From Microglena sp. YARC (taxonomy: Eukaryota > Chlorophyta > Chlorophyceae > Chlamydomonadales > Chlamydomonadaceae): 64,000 nucleotides of DNA. The stretch is taken from the NCBI GenBank assembly GCA_022414725.1, contig JAJSRW010002119.1, positions 1 through 64,000 of the forward strand, in the 5' to 3' direction. Positions 13,421 to 25,454 of the stretch are shown here, one piece after another (positions within the stretch are counted from its first letter, which is position 1; each line of letters begins with the position of its first letter). Position numbers and translations under genes: made by a program. The notes under the pieces were generated by a model. The model was not told the origin of the DNA, did no database searches, and saw only the letters and a program-made list of their open reading frames with translations.

Positions 13421-13492
13421 GAACCTAGCAGGGATTTGAACCCCTGACCTGTCAGTCGAAGGTGGTACTTCTGTACCAACCTAGCCTGGGCT
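13421..13492 (-). other. tRNA-like / RNA polymerase III box segment
   Basis: On the minus strand a perfect B-box-like GGTTCAAATCC sits in a T-arm-like stem (caggg / ccctg). A D-arm-like ggttggtacagaag lies about 45 nt upstream. The two ends do not pair as an acceptor stem and I cannot place a convincing anticodon, so this looks like a tRNA-derived SINE part or a decayed tRNA, not a working tRNA gene. Confidence 0.4.
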
Positions 13493-13761
13493 CATATTTA
13501 CTATATATAAGGTATACAGTGATAAACTTGATGGTTGGACTGGATTGTTACATGGTTCTTCAGCCAAATCTGGGCTGCTCGCCGTCTGCCAATTCCAAGC
13601 CCCCCCCCCCCCCCCCCCCCCCCCCCCGTGCGATACCCACGGAAAACAGGGAGCACACTAAGCGGATTTATTGCACATCAAGGTATAAAGAGGAATCATT
13701 TTGTTATTTTGTCTTGTCAGTAGGTGCTGCTGCTGACTACTAACACCAGTACTCCCACTGT

Positions 13762-13845
13762 GTCAGGAACTACTAGGCCACGAGTGCTCACTAGAGATCT
13801 TGCGCAAGATGTCTATGGAGCACTCGTGGCCTAACAGTTCCTGAC
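13762..13845. repeat. Fold-back hairpin (28-bp inverted arms)
   Basis: The arms at 13762-13789 and 13818-13845 are reverse complements with two mismatches (gtcaggaact and aggccacgagtgctc in both). The loop is 28 nt. It resembles a small fold-back transposable element. Confidence 0.8.
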
Positions 13846-14390
13846 TATAATGAGCTCCTGAAACACTGAATATCAATGCAGTTTCTACTTCAGGATTATT
13901 TTGTTCATTTTGATTGGATTGGATTTATATTGATTTCATGGTTGATCAGAGCCTAAAAGCTGCTCACCATCTGTGTACGGAGTCAACGTGGGTACTATAA
14001 ACACTACTGCACCACACTCCTAAGTATATAATGCAATCACGTAGCTTGGTTCGAGTGCTTGGATTAGGTTGGTTGGTTAGAGTGCACGGATTGGCTTGGT
14101 TGGACAACATGGATTGGGTTGGTTGGAGTGCATGGATTGGTTTGGGTTGGTACATGGTTTTTCAGCCTTTCTGGGCTGCTAGCCGGCTTCCAGTCCCAAG
14201 ACCCCCCGCGCGACACCCACCAGAACCAGGTAGCACACGAAGGGGATTATACAGTTTATAAACGTGTTTGGCAGTTTCAAGATGCGTTTGACAGTTGGAA
14301 GACGCGTCCAGGTGTTTGATTTCATGGTCTGGCAGATTTCAGGCTACCGCATGGATGCTCGCCATCTGTTTGGGCGGAGTTAACACGAGT

Positions 14391-15580
14391 TTCATGACAT
14401 TGATGTTAGACTAGTGCAAACTAGACAGTGAGCGAAAAGTGCACAGCGTGACTTGTTTCGTGCAACTCTTAGTGTAACTATTTAGCAGTTTCTTTCGCAA
14501 CACGAGTTACTTTCGAGGCGTGTTGATTCAGTTGATAGTGTATTGAAATTGTTACATCTGTGTAATGCAGTTAATCACAGGACTTGAAGTTATGGACACC
14601 ACCGGGTTAGCCGGAGCTAGCAGTAGTCACCATAGTTGATCGTGTATGTATGTTACAGTCCAGGGGTAGGCCAAATATGCTATAGGGACTTACCCAACCG
14701 AATAGGAAGGGCTTAAAAAGAAAAGGCTCTGATGAACTGAGCCCCTTCAAATCGTTTTACCGATGGGGGCCCTGACGGGATTAGGGGACCAAGGGGATTA
14801 GGAGACCCAGGGGATTAGGGGACCCAGAGGTTCATTGAGAATGTGTGTGTTGTGCATTTGTGAGCATTAACTTTGACTTGAACTTATTTACAAAGCTTCA
14901 GCTAGCAATTTGGCTGCTCGCCGTCTTCGGCAGTAAAAAACAAATGCCAGGAAAATGTAGTAGCAAACACTGAGCAAACAAATCATTTTTGTTTCTTCTT
15001 TTTTCGTTTTTCCATTTTTTCTGGGCGATAAAAAACAATAAAAAAAACGAATCATACCTATCAAAAAAGACGTGATCCAATATCTTCAAACATTCATGGA
15101 TAAACAGAGGAAGCCTCGCTCGACCTTCAACTTATGGATTGCACATCAGGTAATGTAGAGGAATAATTTTACTCTCATATTGGGAAATCAGGTTTTGATA
15201 CTTCCTTCTGACCACATGGTATTCATCTTGAACGGTTCCAGAATCACGTAGATGACACACTTGATCCTTCCAAGGAACAACTGGGCGTATACCTTTATCA
15301 GTTTCCACCAAGTGGGAGGAAGTTATAAATCTATACATGTTACCCGTCACCTTATGAGGTAGGTCTCAGACGAGATAACCAGGCATCTCAGATTTCCCAC
15401 TACCATCCCATGAGGAGGACATCCAAGTCTTGTACAATGCATTCTTCCTTCTTTGTGATCCCGAGCCGTCATCTCTAGGGCGTGTGAAACAATGAAAGAA
15501 AAGATGATTGGAGAATGACCGTCTCCACTTTGTTCCAGTTAACTGGTTTAAGTTTCGAAGGTCCCGTATGTGTGTTAGTA
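14391..15580. other. Non-coding stretch
   Basis: I see no convincing gene. The stretch contains a partial SINE-like module near 14905, A/T-rich sequence at 14935-15070, and a segment at 14655-14720 (cagtccaggggtaggccaaa) similar to the DNA just right of the copia element at 20492-20560, so both belong to one dispersed repeat. Confidence 0.5.
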
Positions 15581-15585
15581 TTAGT

Positions 15586-15832
15586 TGTTATAGACCGGTT
15601 CTCCCGGTCCAGCTAGAGTGTCTTAGTGCACCAGGCCTTCCGCCTGGAAGCTTCCGTTGTAGTGCCTCTGCCCGATAGGGCCGGCACCTAGCGACGGCAG
15701 TACCCTGAGGTACTGTCGCCTTTCCCTTCTTATACCTGCCATGTCGCCTGACATGCTATCACGTTTGTAAAGCACACGCCATAGTCCCTTCCCTATGTCA
15801 GTGCTAACGACATAACGCTCCGGAAAGCTAAA
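15586..15832 (+). repeat. Copia 5' LTR
   Basis: It starts TGTTATAGACCGG and ends at gctaaa, matching 20239-20485 over 247 bp with six substitutions and no indel. Confidence 0.95.
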
Positions 15833-16208
15833 GGTTATCGCTCATAACGCCGCAACGTCTTCCATTGCAACAAATTTGAGCGCATCAAAGTCTGTTATAC
15901 TGTCCGTAGATCCCGAGCTCCCGCGCATCTGCAGTGTCTTCAACTGTTGCTGGCGCAACCACCGAAGAAAAAGGATCTCAAGCCCAGAAACAATTCTGAT
16001 CGCTCAGGCACCCCCGCTGGACACACCAGCACGTAGCCCCCGCAACCCCCGCAACCCCCCCACCCCCCACCCCCACCCACCCACTGCGTCTACCCATCAG
16101 TTCCCCTCTCCTCACCTCCCACCATCTCCTTTAACCCCGTCGGCCTCGCAAGCCCCCCCCCCCCCCCCCCCCCCCTTCCCATCCGAGACTCCTACAGATC
16201 ACCTTCCA

Positions 16209-16376
16209 ATGGATGCACCATCAGCAAGCAACGCTACAGCATTCCACCAATGGCTGCAGGACATCTCTAAGGATCTTCAGGTGATAGAGGAATCGAATAT
16301 AGACCTGCCCTTATCTCTAGTACACTACAGAGCTAAGATCTTCATCTTGAACAGCATGTCCCCAGCATTCAGATAA
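16209..16376 (+). pseudogene. Copia gag N-terminal fragment
   Basis: The frame encodes ASNATAFHQWLQDISKDLQ and related sequence typical of a copia Gag start, and stops at 16376 after about 55 residues. The rest of Gag, including any CCHC knuckle, is missing or unreadable. Upstream in the same frame lies a Pro-rich stretch with a long C-run near 16150-16176. Confidence 0.55.
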
Positions 16377-16639
16377 CAGTACTGTCGTTCCCATATGTCC
16401 ACAGATATCATGTCCTGGCTCAAGGATGTTTATGGAGACTGGTATTTTGAGCACGTCAAGGTAGGACCCTTACACAGATCCTTGGCCATTCCCGTGGCTC
16501 AACATCCCACCTCTTTGCACAAAACCCACAGATCATGATTTCCTGCAGCCTCTTGAAGACCCCTGCATAAGTTCTAGACATCAGACCTCACAGCCAGACA
16601 ACACACCCAGTACCCGCTATGCTCTAAATGCAACAAAAC

Positions 16640-17968
16640 ACACCCGTAGCATATACAGAAACTGGATAAAGGACACAGGTGCTACCTCACACATGACTGG
16701 GGACCCCAGTCTCCTCTATGACATCAAAGACATAGACCCTATAAAAGTCCTGACTGCCTCTGGCCACACCTACATTACAAAGTCTATCTGGCACAGCCCT
16801 CATCAGAGGAGAAAATGGTAAACTCCACTAACTCCTCAATGTACACCTTAATTCAGATCAGAACACACCCAACTTGTTCTCCATGGCATCAGCAATCAGG
16901 AACAACTCCAACATGGAAATACAATTCAACTCTCACGAATGCACCATGAACATCAACAACAAAGTCATCATCTCAGGACCAAAGAAACGTAGCCTCTACC
17001 TAGTCCCTGTGGTCAAACATGATCCTACACTGATCAGAGGATCAGAGTACACTACAGCTGTAGCTCTAGCAGCCGTTTCTAGGAAAACTCCCATGACAGC
17101 TGAACTCCAACACATAAGATTAGGACACCTCGCATACAGTTCTTTAGCAAGGATGGCTTCAGAAGATATGGTCATTTGAAACGATATCACCCCCTCTGCA
17201 TTCAACAAAATGAGAAAACAAACCTGTGAAATCTGTGTTCTCTCAAAAATGGACAAGAATCCCTATCCCACATCCCATACCAGAGCTACCAGACCCATGG
17301 GCATCATCCACATTGACATGAGTGGAAAGATGAAAATCCCTAGCCTCAATGGAAGCCTCTACTTCCCAGACATTCTAGATGATTACTCCATTGTCACATT
17401 TCACAAGACAAAGGATGCAGTAGCCAGTGCCACCATCACAGAACTTGAACGGTATGAAGTCCTCACCCAGAACCAAATAGGGACCATTTTCTGTGACAAT
17501 GGATCAGAATACATCTGCAACAGATTCAAAAACTGGTGCAAAAGAAAAGGAATCACCCTCAACTTTACAGTCCCAGGTAACCCATCTACCAATGGTGCAG
17601 CAGAACGCCTCAACAGAACTCTGCATGACAGATCCACAGCACTCCTCCTTTCATCCCAATTCCCCAACAGGTACTGGGCAGAAATGGTCAAGAATGCAAG
17701 CATCCTCAGGAACCTCTCCCCTACCTCTGAATCTAACAAAACGCCCTACGAAATGTTCTATGGAACCAAACCTAAGATTGATCACCTCAGGACCATTGGA
17801 TGCACAGCATATGTTCATGTACCACCTAAATCAAGATCTTTCAAGTTCTCACCCTCAGCAAAAATTACCAGACTCATTGGATACTCAGAATCAAGAAAAG
17901 CCTACAGAGTAGTAGACTCTTCCCACAAGATTTTTGATGCCAGAGACATCACCTTCAATGAATTTTAG
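16640..17968 (+). pseudogene. Copia protease, pre-integrase and integrase, interrupted
   Basis: An aspartic protease start (WIKDTGATSHMTGD, catalytic D-T-G) is near 16655-16710. After frame disruption near 16800 the gag-pre-integrase zinc domain follows (LQHIRLGHLAYSSLARMAS with CEICVLSK). The rve integrase core comes next, with HIDMSG (first Asp), FCDNGSEY (second Asp) and NGAAERLNRTLHD (Glu). A single in-frame TGA at 17177-17179 splits pre-integrase from integrase, and the frame is otherwise open from 16874 to the TAG at 17966. Integrase converts element cDNA into an integrated copy; this one cannot be made intact without readthrough. Confidence 0.9.
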
Positions 17969-18040
17969 CAGGCCAGAAAGGATTCCCAGGTGCAGAAGCT
18001 GTGGTAATAGGAAACTATGAAGAAGATATCCCAATAGAAG

Positions 18041-19665
18041 TTGATGATGACGCTATCCCACCTGTACCCCCTCCCAGCTCTCACCCCATCTGAACTCCAA
18101 GACAGGGAATTCTACCAAGCCAGACTGGCCAGGAACCAAGCCAACCCACCCGTGTGGGGCTCCCCAGATGGTCTTTCTTGCAATCCTGACACAGTGTACC
18201 AGTCTACCTTAACAGCACCCAGTCTCATGCCAGCAGCCAGTGCACCCACCATTAACACTGTAGAACAAGGAGCTGAACACAACCCCGAGGAAAATACACC
18301 AGCAGACCCCACTAACCCCACCATTCTACCAAACCAAGAGCTAGATACCCCTCCAAGCCCTGACATTTCCCCACCACCAGAGATAGACTCCTCCCTAGTT
18401 GAACCTAGAAGATCTGGCAGAGACAGACACTCACCCAACTTCCTAGCCTTCCTAGCTGCATACCAAGTTATCATTCCAAAAAATGAGAAAGAAGCCCTCT
18501 CTGGTCCCCAAGCTAAAGAATGGAAAGCTGCTATGCAAGAAGAATTAGCAGCACTTGCAGAAATGAACACCTGGTCCCTCTCAGAATTCCCTTCAGGATC
18601 TAAAGCAATAGGAACCAAATGGGTCTTCGACATCGAACAATCAGTTGATGGAGAAATTGTCAGATACAAAGCAAGGCTAGTAGCCAAAGGATATGCCCAG
18701 CGCCCAGGCATGGACTATGATGAAGTTTTTGCCCCTGTGGCCAAACATGCCACCATCCGTTACATCCTCTCCATGGCAGCAAACCCCAAAGCATACCTAG
18801 CACAGGTAGACGTCTCCACTGCATTCCTCAATGGCATAGTTGAAGAAGAACTGTACTGCACCCAACCACCTGGTTTCGAACAAGACCACAGAGTCCTGAG
18901 CCCAACAGCACCAGGTTCCCTGTGCCTCTCCTACCAGATGCCCCCCTGCCCTATGCTGACAAAGATACCCCAGACACTGGCCTTCCCCTTGCCCAAATTG
19001 TGGGCTCCCTCAACTACCTTGCAGTCAACACAAGGCCTGGCATTGCACAAGTAGTCAACAGATTGGCAAGGCACAGTGCACACCCACTGCATGATCACAT
19101 GGAAGCTGACACTGGTATCCTCAAATACTTGTCTAATACACCAGACCATGGCATCACCTACACCTTCTCCAAGCAACAAGCCCCTCATTGGCTACTGTGA
19201 TTCTGACCATGCTGCCTGCCCCATCACAAGAAAGTCAACAACAGGCTTTGTATACCTCAACCAAGGGGGAGCAATCTCATGGGCATCCAAGATCCAGGCA
19301 TCTGCTACAGCCCTGTCCACAACAGAGGCCGAGTTTATGGCAGCTACCTCTGCAGCCCAAGAGGGAATGTGGTTGAGAAAACTACAACACTCTGCTACAG
19401 GCATAGTTCCCCCTGCTCTCACCATTAATGGTGACAATCAAGCTGCACTCAGTGCCTGGAACCAGGAGAAGCTGTCCTCCAGACTAAAGCACATGGAGAC
19501 CAGGTTCTACTTCCTCAAAGAGCAGTCCAAGAAATAAGGTATCAAACTGAACTGGATCCCCACTGCTGCCAACATGTCTGACATGCTCACCAAAGCTCTG
19601 CCTAGGGCCAAGTTCTGTGACTTCAGAGAGAAGATTGGCTGCATTGGCAAGCTGAAAATGGAATA
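18041..19665 (+). pseudogene. Copia reverse transcriptase and RNase H, core deleted
   Basis: The first part has the copia RT N-terminus (GTKWVFDIEQSVDG, RYKARLVAKGYAQ, VDVSTAFLNG). After GFEQ near 18885 the frame runs into the connection region (LAQIVGSLNYLAVNTRPGIA) in another phase, so the YVDD palm motif and over 100 residues are missing. RNase H follows in a third phase (GYCDSDHAACPITRKSTTG, ALSTTEAEF). A TAA at 19535-19537 interrupts it before the final ADMLTKAL-like end (read here as MSDMLTKALPRAKF). Confidence 0.9.
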
Positions 19666-20238
19666 ACTCCAAAAGCTCTGACCAAGAACCTCTGATCTGA
19701 TATCATTCATATTCTTGATCACGGGGAGCAATTTGCCTTCAAGTTTTTCCCCTCTAGCCCCTTTCATCCTGCAGCTTCTTGCAGCTCCTATGCAGTCCAT
19801 TCCTGCCAAAGTCCAAGATTCAGACTCTTCCTAGATATTACTTGATTGCATCATGACTGACTGCTCTCTTCTAATTTTGTTTAGCTCTGAACAGAGACCT
19901 TGCTCCAGAGGATACTCTTAAATCACCCCGTACAGTTCCTAGCATGACCAGACCACCCTTCCTGGCAGCTATCAGCTGGAATCCAGTCCATGATTAAATA
20001 TATCCTGCATGAGTGCCCCTCCTATCTTTGACCAGGATTCCCTTCATGCCCTGTACCTCAACATGTACATCTGGACTCTCCTCCTGCTGTGACTACCTCC
20101 CAAGCTTGGCCACATGCTTCTTGGTAATCACATTTTTACATAGTCGGAATATTTTACACTCTAGACTTCCCCTATACTTTGAACCTCCTGAATTCCAGGA
20201 ATTCTTATAAATGAAGAATACCAGGAATTGGGGGGGGG

Positions 20239-20485
20239 TGTTATAGACCGGTTCTCCCGGTCCAGCTAGAGTGTCTTAGTGCACCAGGCCTTCCGCCTGG
20301 AAGCTTCCGTTGTAGTGCCTCTGCCCGATAGGGCCGGCACCTAGCGGCGGCAGTACCCTGAGGTACTGTCGCCTTTCCCTTCTTATACCTGCCATGTCGC
20401 CTGACATGCTATCAAGTTTGTAAAGCACTCGCCCTAGTCCCTTCCCTGAGTCAGTGCTAACGACATAACGCTCCGGAAAGCTAAA
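20239..20485 (+). repeat. Copia 3' LTR
   Basis: The 247-bp match to the 5' LTR begins right after the G-rich polypurine tract and ends before the TTAGT target duplication. Confidence 0.95.
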
Positions 20486-20490
20486 TTAGT

Positions 20491-20687
20491 ACATTCCAGG
20501 GGGAGCCAAATACGCTGAAGGGACTTTTCCAACCTTCAAAACAGGAAAGGCCCTTTAAGAGACTAACACTGGTGTGAAATAGTAGGGTGCACTAAGGGCC
20601 CCTGCGGTGGTCGGCCCAAGGGTGTGTCCGTTGAATTGGTTGTACGTTGCGTACGGTATGTGATTGACGCAGCAGGAAGGCAGGTTT
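20491..20687. other. Host spacer between the two LTR elements
   Basis: Only about 200 bp separates the copia element from the gypsy element. It resembles 14655-14720, so both insertions hit the same kind of repeat. No gene is seen. Confidence 0.6.
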
Positions 20688-21038
20688 TGTAACGGTACAG
20701 AACCCTTCACGGGTACTCTGGCCGTCCAGCAAGTAAGGCATACGGGTACCCCGTACCCGTAAGCCACGTGACGTACGCACATGATACAGTACCATACCTA
20801 TGTACTGCCTCATCTCTCACAACGCACACGTTGCGCACATAGACACGAGCTACTCGGAACGAACGCTTCTACTCCTACCACGAAGACGTTCTATCCAAGC
20901 TACTCGACATCCCCGACCTAGGTAACACCCCACCTGTTCTGCTAGTTCACCCATATCAACATACACGTACACACACATCACGCAGCCTGTTCCCTAGACT
21001 AACCCCCAAGCTGCTGTAGGTATCCTTGAGCTGTTACT
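20688..21038 (+). repeat. Gypsy 5' LTR
   Basis: It begins TGTAACGGTACAG and ends gagctgttact. The 3' copy lacks four bases of cagcaagtaaggc. Confidence 0.95.
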
Positions 21039-21039
21039 A

Positions 21040-21057
21040 TGGTAGCGGAGCTGGTTT
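21040..21057 (+). other. Primer-binding-site-like sequence
   Basis: TGGTAGCGGAGCTGGTTT lies directly after the 5' LTR, where a tRNA 3' end would prime minus-strand synthesis. I cannot assign the tRNA. Confidence 0.6.
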
Positions 21058-21804
21058 CGTTCCTTAGGGACCTCACGCATACACATACGCACGCATACGC
21101 ATTTTTCTTCGAATTAATCGCACCCGCCAGGACATCCTATCAACTTTTCTGGCAGTGGCTGCTCTTTGTTCCTGCGCTTCCCTGTAGCTACGAATACACG
21201 TAGCGCCTGTTCGGTTCTCGCAGTGAACGGTCCTGTTAGGCTCGACACGCACTAGGCCGCCTGCGACCTGTCTTGCATGGGCATCTTTTCATAGCCTGCC
21301 CTGCCCCTGTCTGGCCTACGTTCTCGATTCTTGCATTCACGTCCTGTCCTTTTGGTCATAGCTTCTAACGCTCTATTCCCGAGCACCTCCCTCGTGGATT
21401 GATCAATAGTGCAGCATCGGCTCCATTGGCCACCTCGGCTGTACTTGCTATAATTAGGGTACTTCGCGAGCCTGTCCTGCAGCTCTCCCTAGTTACTGCA
21501 TCAATTATTCGTGCTGTCCACCTGCTATCTTGCTCATTCTGTTGCGCAATTCGATTCGTCGGTGTACTTCCTTGCTTGCCCTGTGGTACGTGCCTTCGCA
21601 GTGCTAAATATCCCTCATCGTATTCTGGACGAACGCGTCATTCACAGTTACGTTTGAGGCATTATCAGCTCGTTACGCTCGCGAATTTTACTAGTCCCCG
21701 TGGCAGGTGATATTTTGGCATCTTAGAGTTGCGAGTAATACCCCCTCTCTAGCCCACCACTCATCCCTGTCCAGCCTACTGACTTGTGCTGTTGCCTGTG
21801 CAGA

Positions 21805-24800
21805 ATGGCCTCCCACACAACCAACAAGGGTACCGACGCCGCTGCTGAGCAGCCTACGATTTCAGTGGTAGACACCAATCCGGAAGGGATTGCGTCGTCT
21901 GACACTGAGCCCGACACTGAGCTCGGTGCGACGCAGGACGAGTCCGCCTCTGCCGATGCGTGGCCCTCTGTGTCAGTGGGTACGCTGCAGCCTCTGGTTG
22001 CCGGCTTCAATGGTTTGGCGGCATCCTCGGGTGCGCCGACCGCTGCCGCTTTGAGCGCTGCCGCGGCCGCTGCCGCTGCCGCGCCTTTGAGCGCTGGCAT
22101 TGCCCCGACGACGACGACGACGACGATGGCTGGACCTTGCCTCGAGGTGGCCAGCGCTACCTATCGCACTAGCGCTGAGTGCAAGCGGCGGGAACACATG
22201 CCTGATCACCTTATCGCTGTGGAGCAGATTGGACACCTCCGCGCGCAGCTTGATCAGGCCGCCATCACATGCCTGATCACCTTATCGCTGAAGCTCGGCT
22301 TTGACCGACCAGTTTACGTCGGCTGTCTCCGCTAAGGACGCCAGCATCGCCGATCTGGTGCGCCGCCTCGCCGCCTCAAGCGCGGCTACCGAGGCCGCAT
22401 TGGCCAATGCGAGCGATCTTGCTGAGCGCCAAGAGCTGGTTAACAGCCACTACGCCCTCGGCAGGGATCTTGGCAAGAGTCGCCAGGAAGTGAGCGACCT
22501 CCAGGCCGCTTACACTCTGGCTGCGGCGAACTCCACGTCCGCCATGGATGCGATGCGCACGGCGCTCGAGGCTAACGAGCGAGACCTGACTCGATCTCAA
22601 ACAGGTGAGCACGGTCTTACGCCTGATAGGTATAGAACCAACATGCCTTTCACGGTTTGCAATCCATTTGCTCATATTGAGGATATACCTTCCCGATCAG
22701 ATGGTCCTCGCGCTGTTTTGCCTGTCAATCGCACACTGTTCCCCCCCCTACCGGCGGCATTGACTAACGCCCAACATTCTCCCTCCCATGCAGAGCTCGC
22801 CCCCCTTCGTGCAGAGAACGCGCGCCTGGCTGAGGTCGTCGCGCAGCTCACGCGGGAGAACATCGACTTCGGCAAGCGCCCAGTCGCCGCTCCCGCTGCT
22901 CCCTCTGCTCCCGCCCTCACGCAAGCAGATGTCACGGCCATTGTCGCGGCGCATCTCGCTGCTTTGACTCGCAACGAGACGGGTGGCGAGCCCATGGACA
23001 CGGAGAATGACCCCCGCGGTTCTACCAGCGACGCCCTCTTCGTCGGGACTGGGAACGGCAGGACTGTCGGGCGCAAGCATGCGCTGCCTCAGTCCGCCCG
23101 CCAGGATGACATCGCCCCTTTGGACCCCATCTCTGCATGCAAGCAGGCGCTAATGCGCGGCCGCCAGGCTAAGGCAACGCCATCGTACGCCAAGGCGGCG
23201 AAGACGGATGGTCTGCTCTACTACCACTCAGCGGACCACCCTATCGCGCCCTATGCCGACGCAAAGTTGGCGGTTCATCTCACCGAGTACGCCGACGGGC
23301 TCCTCCTGGATTGCGAGCCCGAGGACATTGTGAATTCGCTGCAAGCGATCGACGATGTCCGGGATCATATGACCCGGTTGTTCACTGCCGCCAAGATGCG
23401 GAAACAGAACTGGATGCTCGCCATGCCTTTGAACATCAAGGACATCGTCAGCAAGGACGCCGCCCTCAAGGGCACGAAGCTGCTTCCCCACTACCCGGCG
23501 GCGGAAGCCAATGACGACAAAATGGACGAGACATTGCCTCGTGCACCTGACAGGCAGGTGCGGGATGTTGGTAATTCTGGGTTGTTAAATTTGATAGCTA
23601 TCGCTCAGGTCGCCCCGACGTTCACTCCTGAACCGTTTCAAATCCCCGCCGACTATGCACCCTCGGGTCCTCTCACGGGCAAAATGCAACGAGGTTCGAT
23701 CCCGCGGTGTAGCGCTTGCCCTTCCCTGCCGACTGTATCGCCAGGCGCGCCAGTACTCCCCGACTACCCCATTTCGGTCTCCGCCTACATCTCGTCGGAC
23801 GAGGACATCGCCGATACCCCAGGATCGCCCCGCCAGGCTCCCCCTGTGCGTCCGCCCTCGGATCGGGCTCCTCGTGCTCCTCGGTCCGAGCCCCCGCCGT
23901 CGCCCGCTAGGCCTTCGACGGAGCCCCCGGTCCCTGTTCGACCTCGTGCGAAGCGCGCGGCGGCGCCGCTGACGGATACCCCTTCGTCAACGCGACAAGC
24001 TCGCGCGGCCTTGCCCCTGCCTCCAGACGCCCCACCAGGTGGACCAGATGGACCCGGATCGCTCCCACCGCTCGCCCCTCATTCCGCTGATCGCGCCCCT
24101 CGTCACGGTGATCGCGACAGTGGGTTTGCAAAGCGGGTTACTGAAATGAGAAAGGAATTACGTCTCATTGATCACAAACTGTCGGACAAGTGCTCTAGAG
24201 CTAAGTTGCGCCGATGGGTCTACAATGTCGTCACGATCCTCGAGCTCCAGTTTTCCGACGGTTACCTTGGGCCGTTCGAGCGCATTGTTCCTCACCTGTC
24301 GGGCGCATTCACTGGCCAACTCCGCACCACTTTCGACGAAGCGTGGGCGGGCAGCGAGTTAGACGGGTTGGATTTCATGGGCATTGTGACATGGGCTGAA
24401 TCGCTCCTCATGCCCGAACTATTAACGGAATCACACGTCGCTCTCACCAGACTACACGAAGGTGGCTTGCGCCAAGATACTCGATCCTTGCAGAATTATT
24501 ACCACGCCATCAAGTCGGAATTTCGCAAAGTCCCTGATCTCACCGATCGCGAGAAGTTAAACTTCTTTCGCACTGGCCTCTCCGACGATCTCCGCGCCGG
24601 AGCACACTCTAGGCGCGAGTCGGGCACGCTATTCGAAACGACGGAGGACTTGTTCCACTATCTGCAATTGGACGAGGCGAGGAAAGTTGTCGCGGCGCGT
24701 GGCAAATCCGTAACGGACAAGCACGATCGCCATCAGAGGGGAGGTTACGCTAATCAAAAATCGAGGTATCCGTTCAAGAAGCCCGCGGATACTAAATACC

Positions 24801-24862
24801 CGGGTAAGAACCTTACATTCAATCGAGTAAATTTTACCACATCCCCCCCCCTCCGATTCTGA
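21805..24862 (+). pseudogene. Gypsy gag with an intron-like insert
   Basis: The start MASHTTNKG at 21805 opens an acidic, Ala-rich N-terminus that runs to a stop at 22335. A second frame, open from 22301 to 24862, carries coiled-coil heptads (ELAPLRAENARLAEVVAQL), a Pro-rich linker and a retrotransposon gag domain (LNFFRTGLSDDLRAGA). The frame change sits at a short direct duplication of cctgatcaccttatcgctg (22201 and 22272). Inside the second frame, 22605-22793 has a GTGAGC donor, a TGACTAAC branch-like site and a CAG acceptor; removing its 189 nt keeps the frame and joins two coiled-coil stretches. A second intron-like pair lies near 24804-24884. Gag would form the particle that packages element RNA. 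Confidence 0.75.
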
Positions 24863-24884
24863 CACTGATTCTTTCTCTTCGCAG

Positions 24885-25436
24885 GGCGTAAGGACCACCG
24901 ACGACGGCGGGGAGATGAACTCTCGCCCAGCCAAGAGCCCCAAACTGGAGGCCAACGGTAGTCGCAACCCGGCCTCTGGCCGTGGGGGTGGAGGACGTAG
25001 TGCGACGCAACCTACGCACACCGCCAAGCTGGGTGGATCGCCAAGGTCGCAGGTCCTCAGTTTGCAAGGTGCTGATCGCACGCTCGGGAGAGGCTCTATT
25101 AGCCGCGGCGCGGGCCGTGGTGGTCGAGGAGGATACGGACAGGGTGCGGGGCGGGGCCGGTCACAGCCCGTCGGGCTGCGCACCCCCGACTTTTCGGGTC
25201 AAGACCCTCAGAATGCTATGCACATGAACAACTCGGTCAGCGTTGGGCAAACCATCTGGCTTCAGAACGGAGCCCGCTGCTTCTTCTGTTTTCGCTACAT
25301 GAAGACGTGTGCGCAGTCGCTTAATGCTGACCGCCGCTGTCGCACACGGGACTTGCCCAACTTGCCTGCCCTCAATGAGACGACATGTCCCGACTGGGCC
25401 CTTGACGGCAACGGTCCCATCCCGATTTGGGAATAG
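24885..25436 (+). pseudogene. Gypsy gag 3' region, Gly/Arg-rich with Cys cluster
   Basis: The frame is open from 24885, directly after a splice-acceptor-like ctttctcttcgcag, to the TAG ending at 25436. It has Gly/Arg-rich stretches (SRGAGRGGRGGYGQGAGRG) like RNA-binding RGG regions. A Cys cluster follows (CFFCFRYMKTC and later Cys residues) that could be an atypical zinc knuckle; no standard CCHC motif is seen. It probably continues gag by splicing or frameshifting. Confidence 0.5.
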
Positions 25437-25454
25437 GAATCGGCCGGTCAGGTA

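Larger units (their letters stand above)
12880..14390. repeat. SINE-like dispersed repeat family (five or more copies)
   Basis: A module recurs near 12893, 13060, 13117, 13535 and 14110. It has ggattggattgttac, then ttcagccaactctgggctgc, then tcgccgtcttccaattccaag, then a C-run and cgtgcgatacccac with agcaggga. Partial copies lie near 13945, 14325 and 14905. Some copies have an expanded C-run, about 25 C near 13603-13627. No protein is encoded. Confidence 0.65.
15586..20485 (+). mobile_element. Ty1/copia LTR retrotransposon, defective
   Basis: Two 247-bp LTRs bracket the element. The 5-bp target duplication TTAGT lies at 15581-15585 and 20486-20490, and a purine-rich tract (aattgggggggggtg) precedes the 3' LTR. 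The order gag fragment, protease, integrase, reverse transcriptase, RNase H is diagnostic of copia. Pol is broken by a nonsense codon, frameshifts and a deletion of the RT catalytic region. The LTRs differ at six sites by eye, about 2.4%. Confidence 0.95.

Noticed and set aside
14898..15350. Two minus-strand frames of 63 and 72 residues
   Set aside because: They have low-complexity or atypical composition, no motif and no supporting context.
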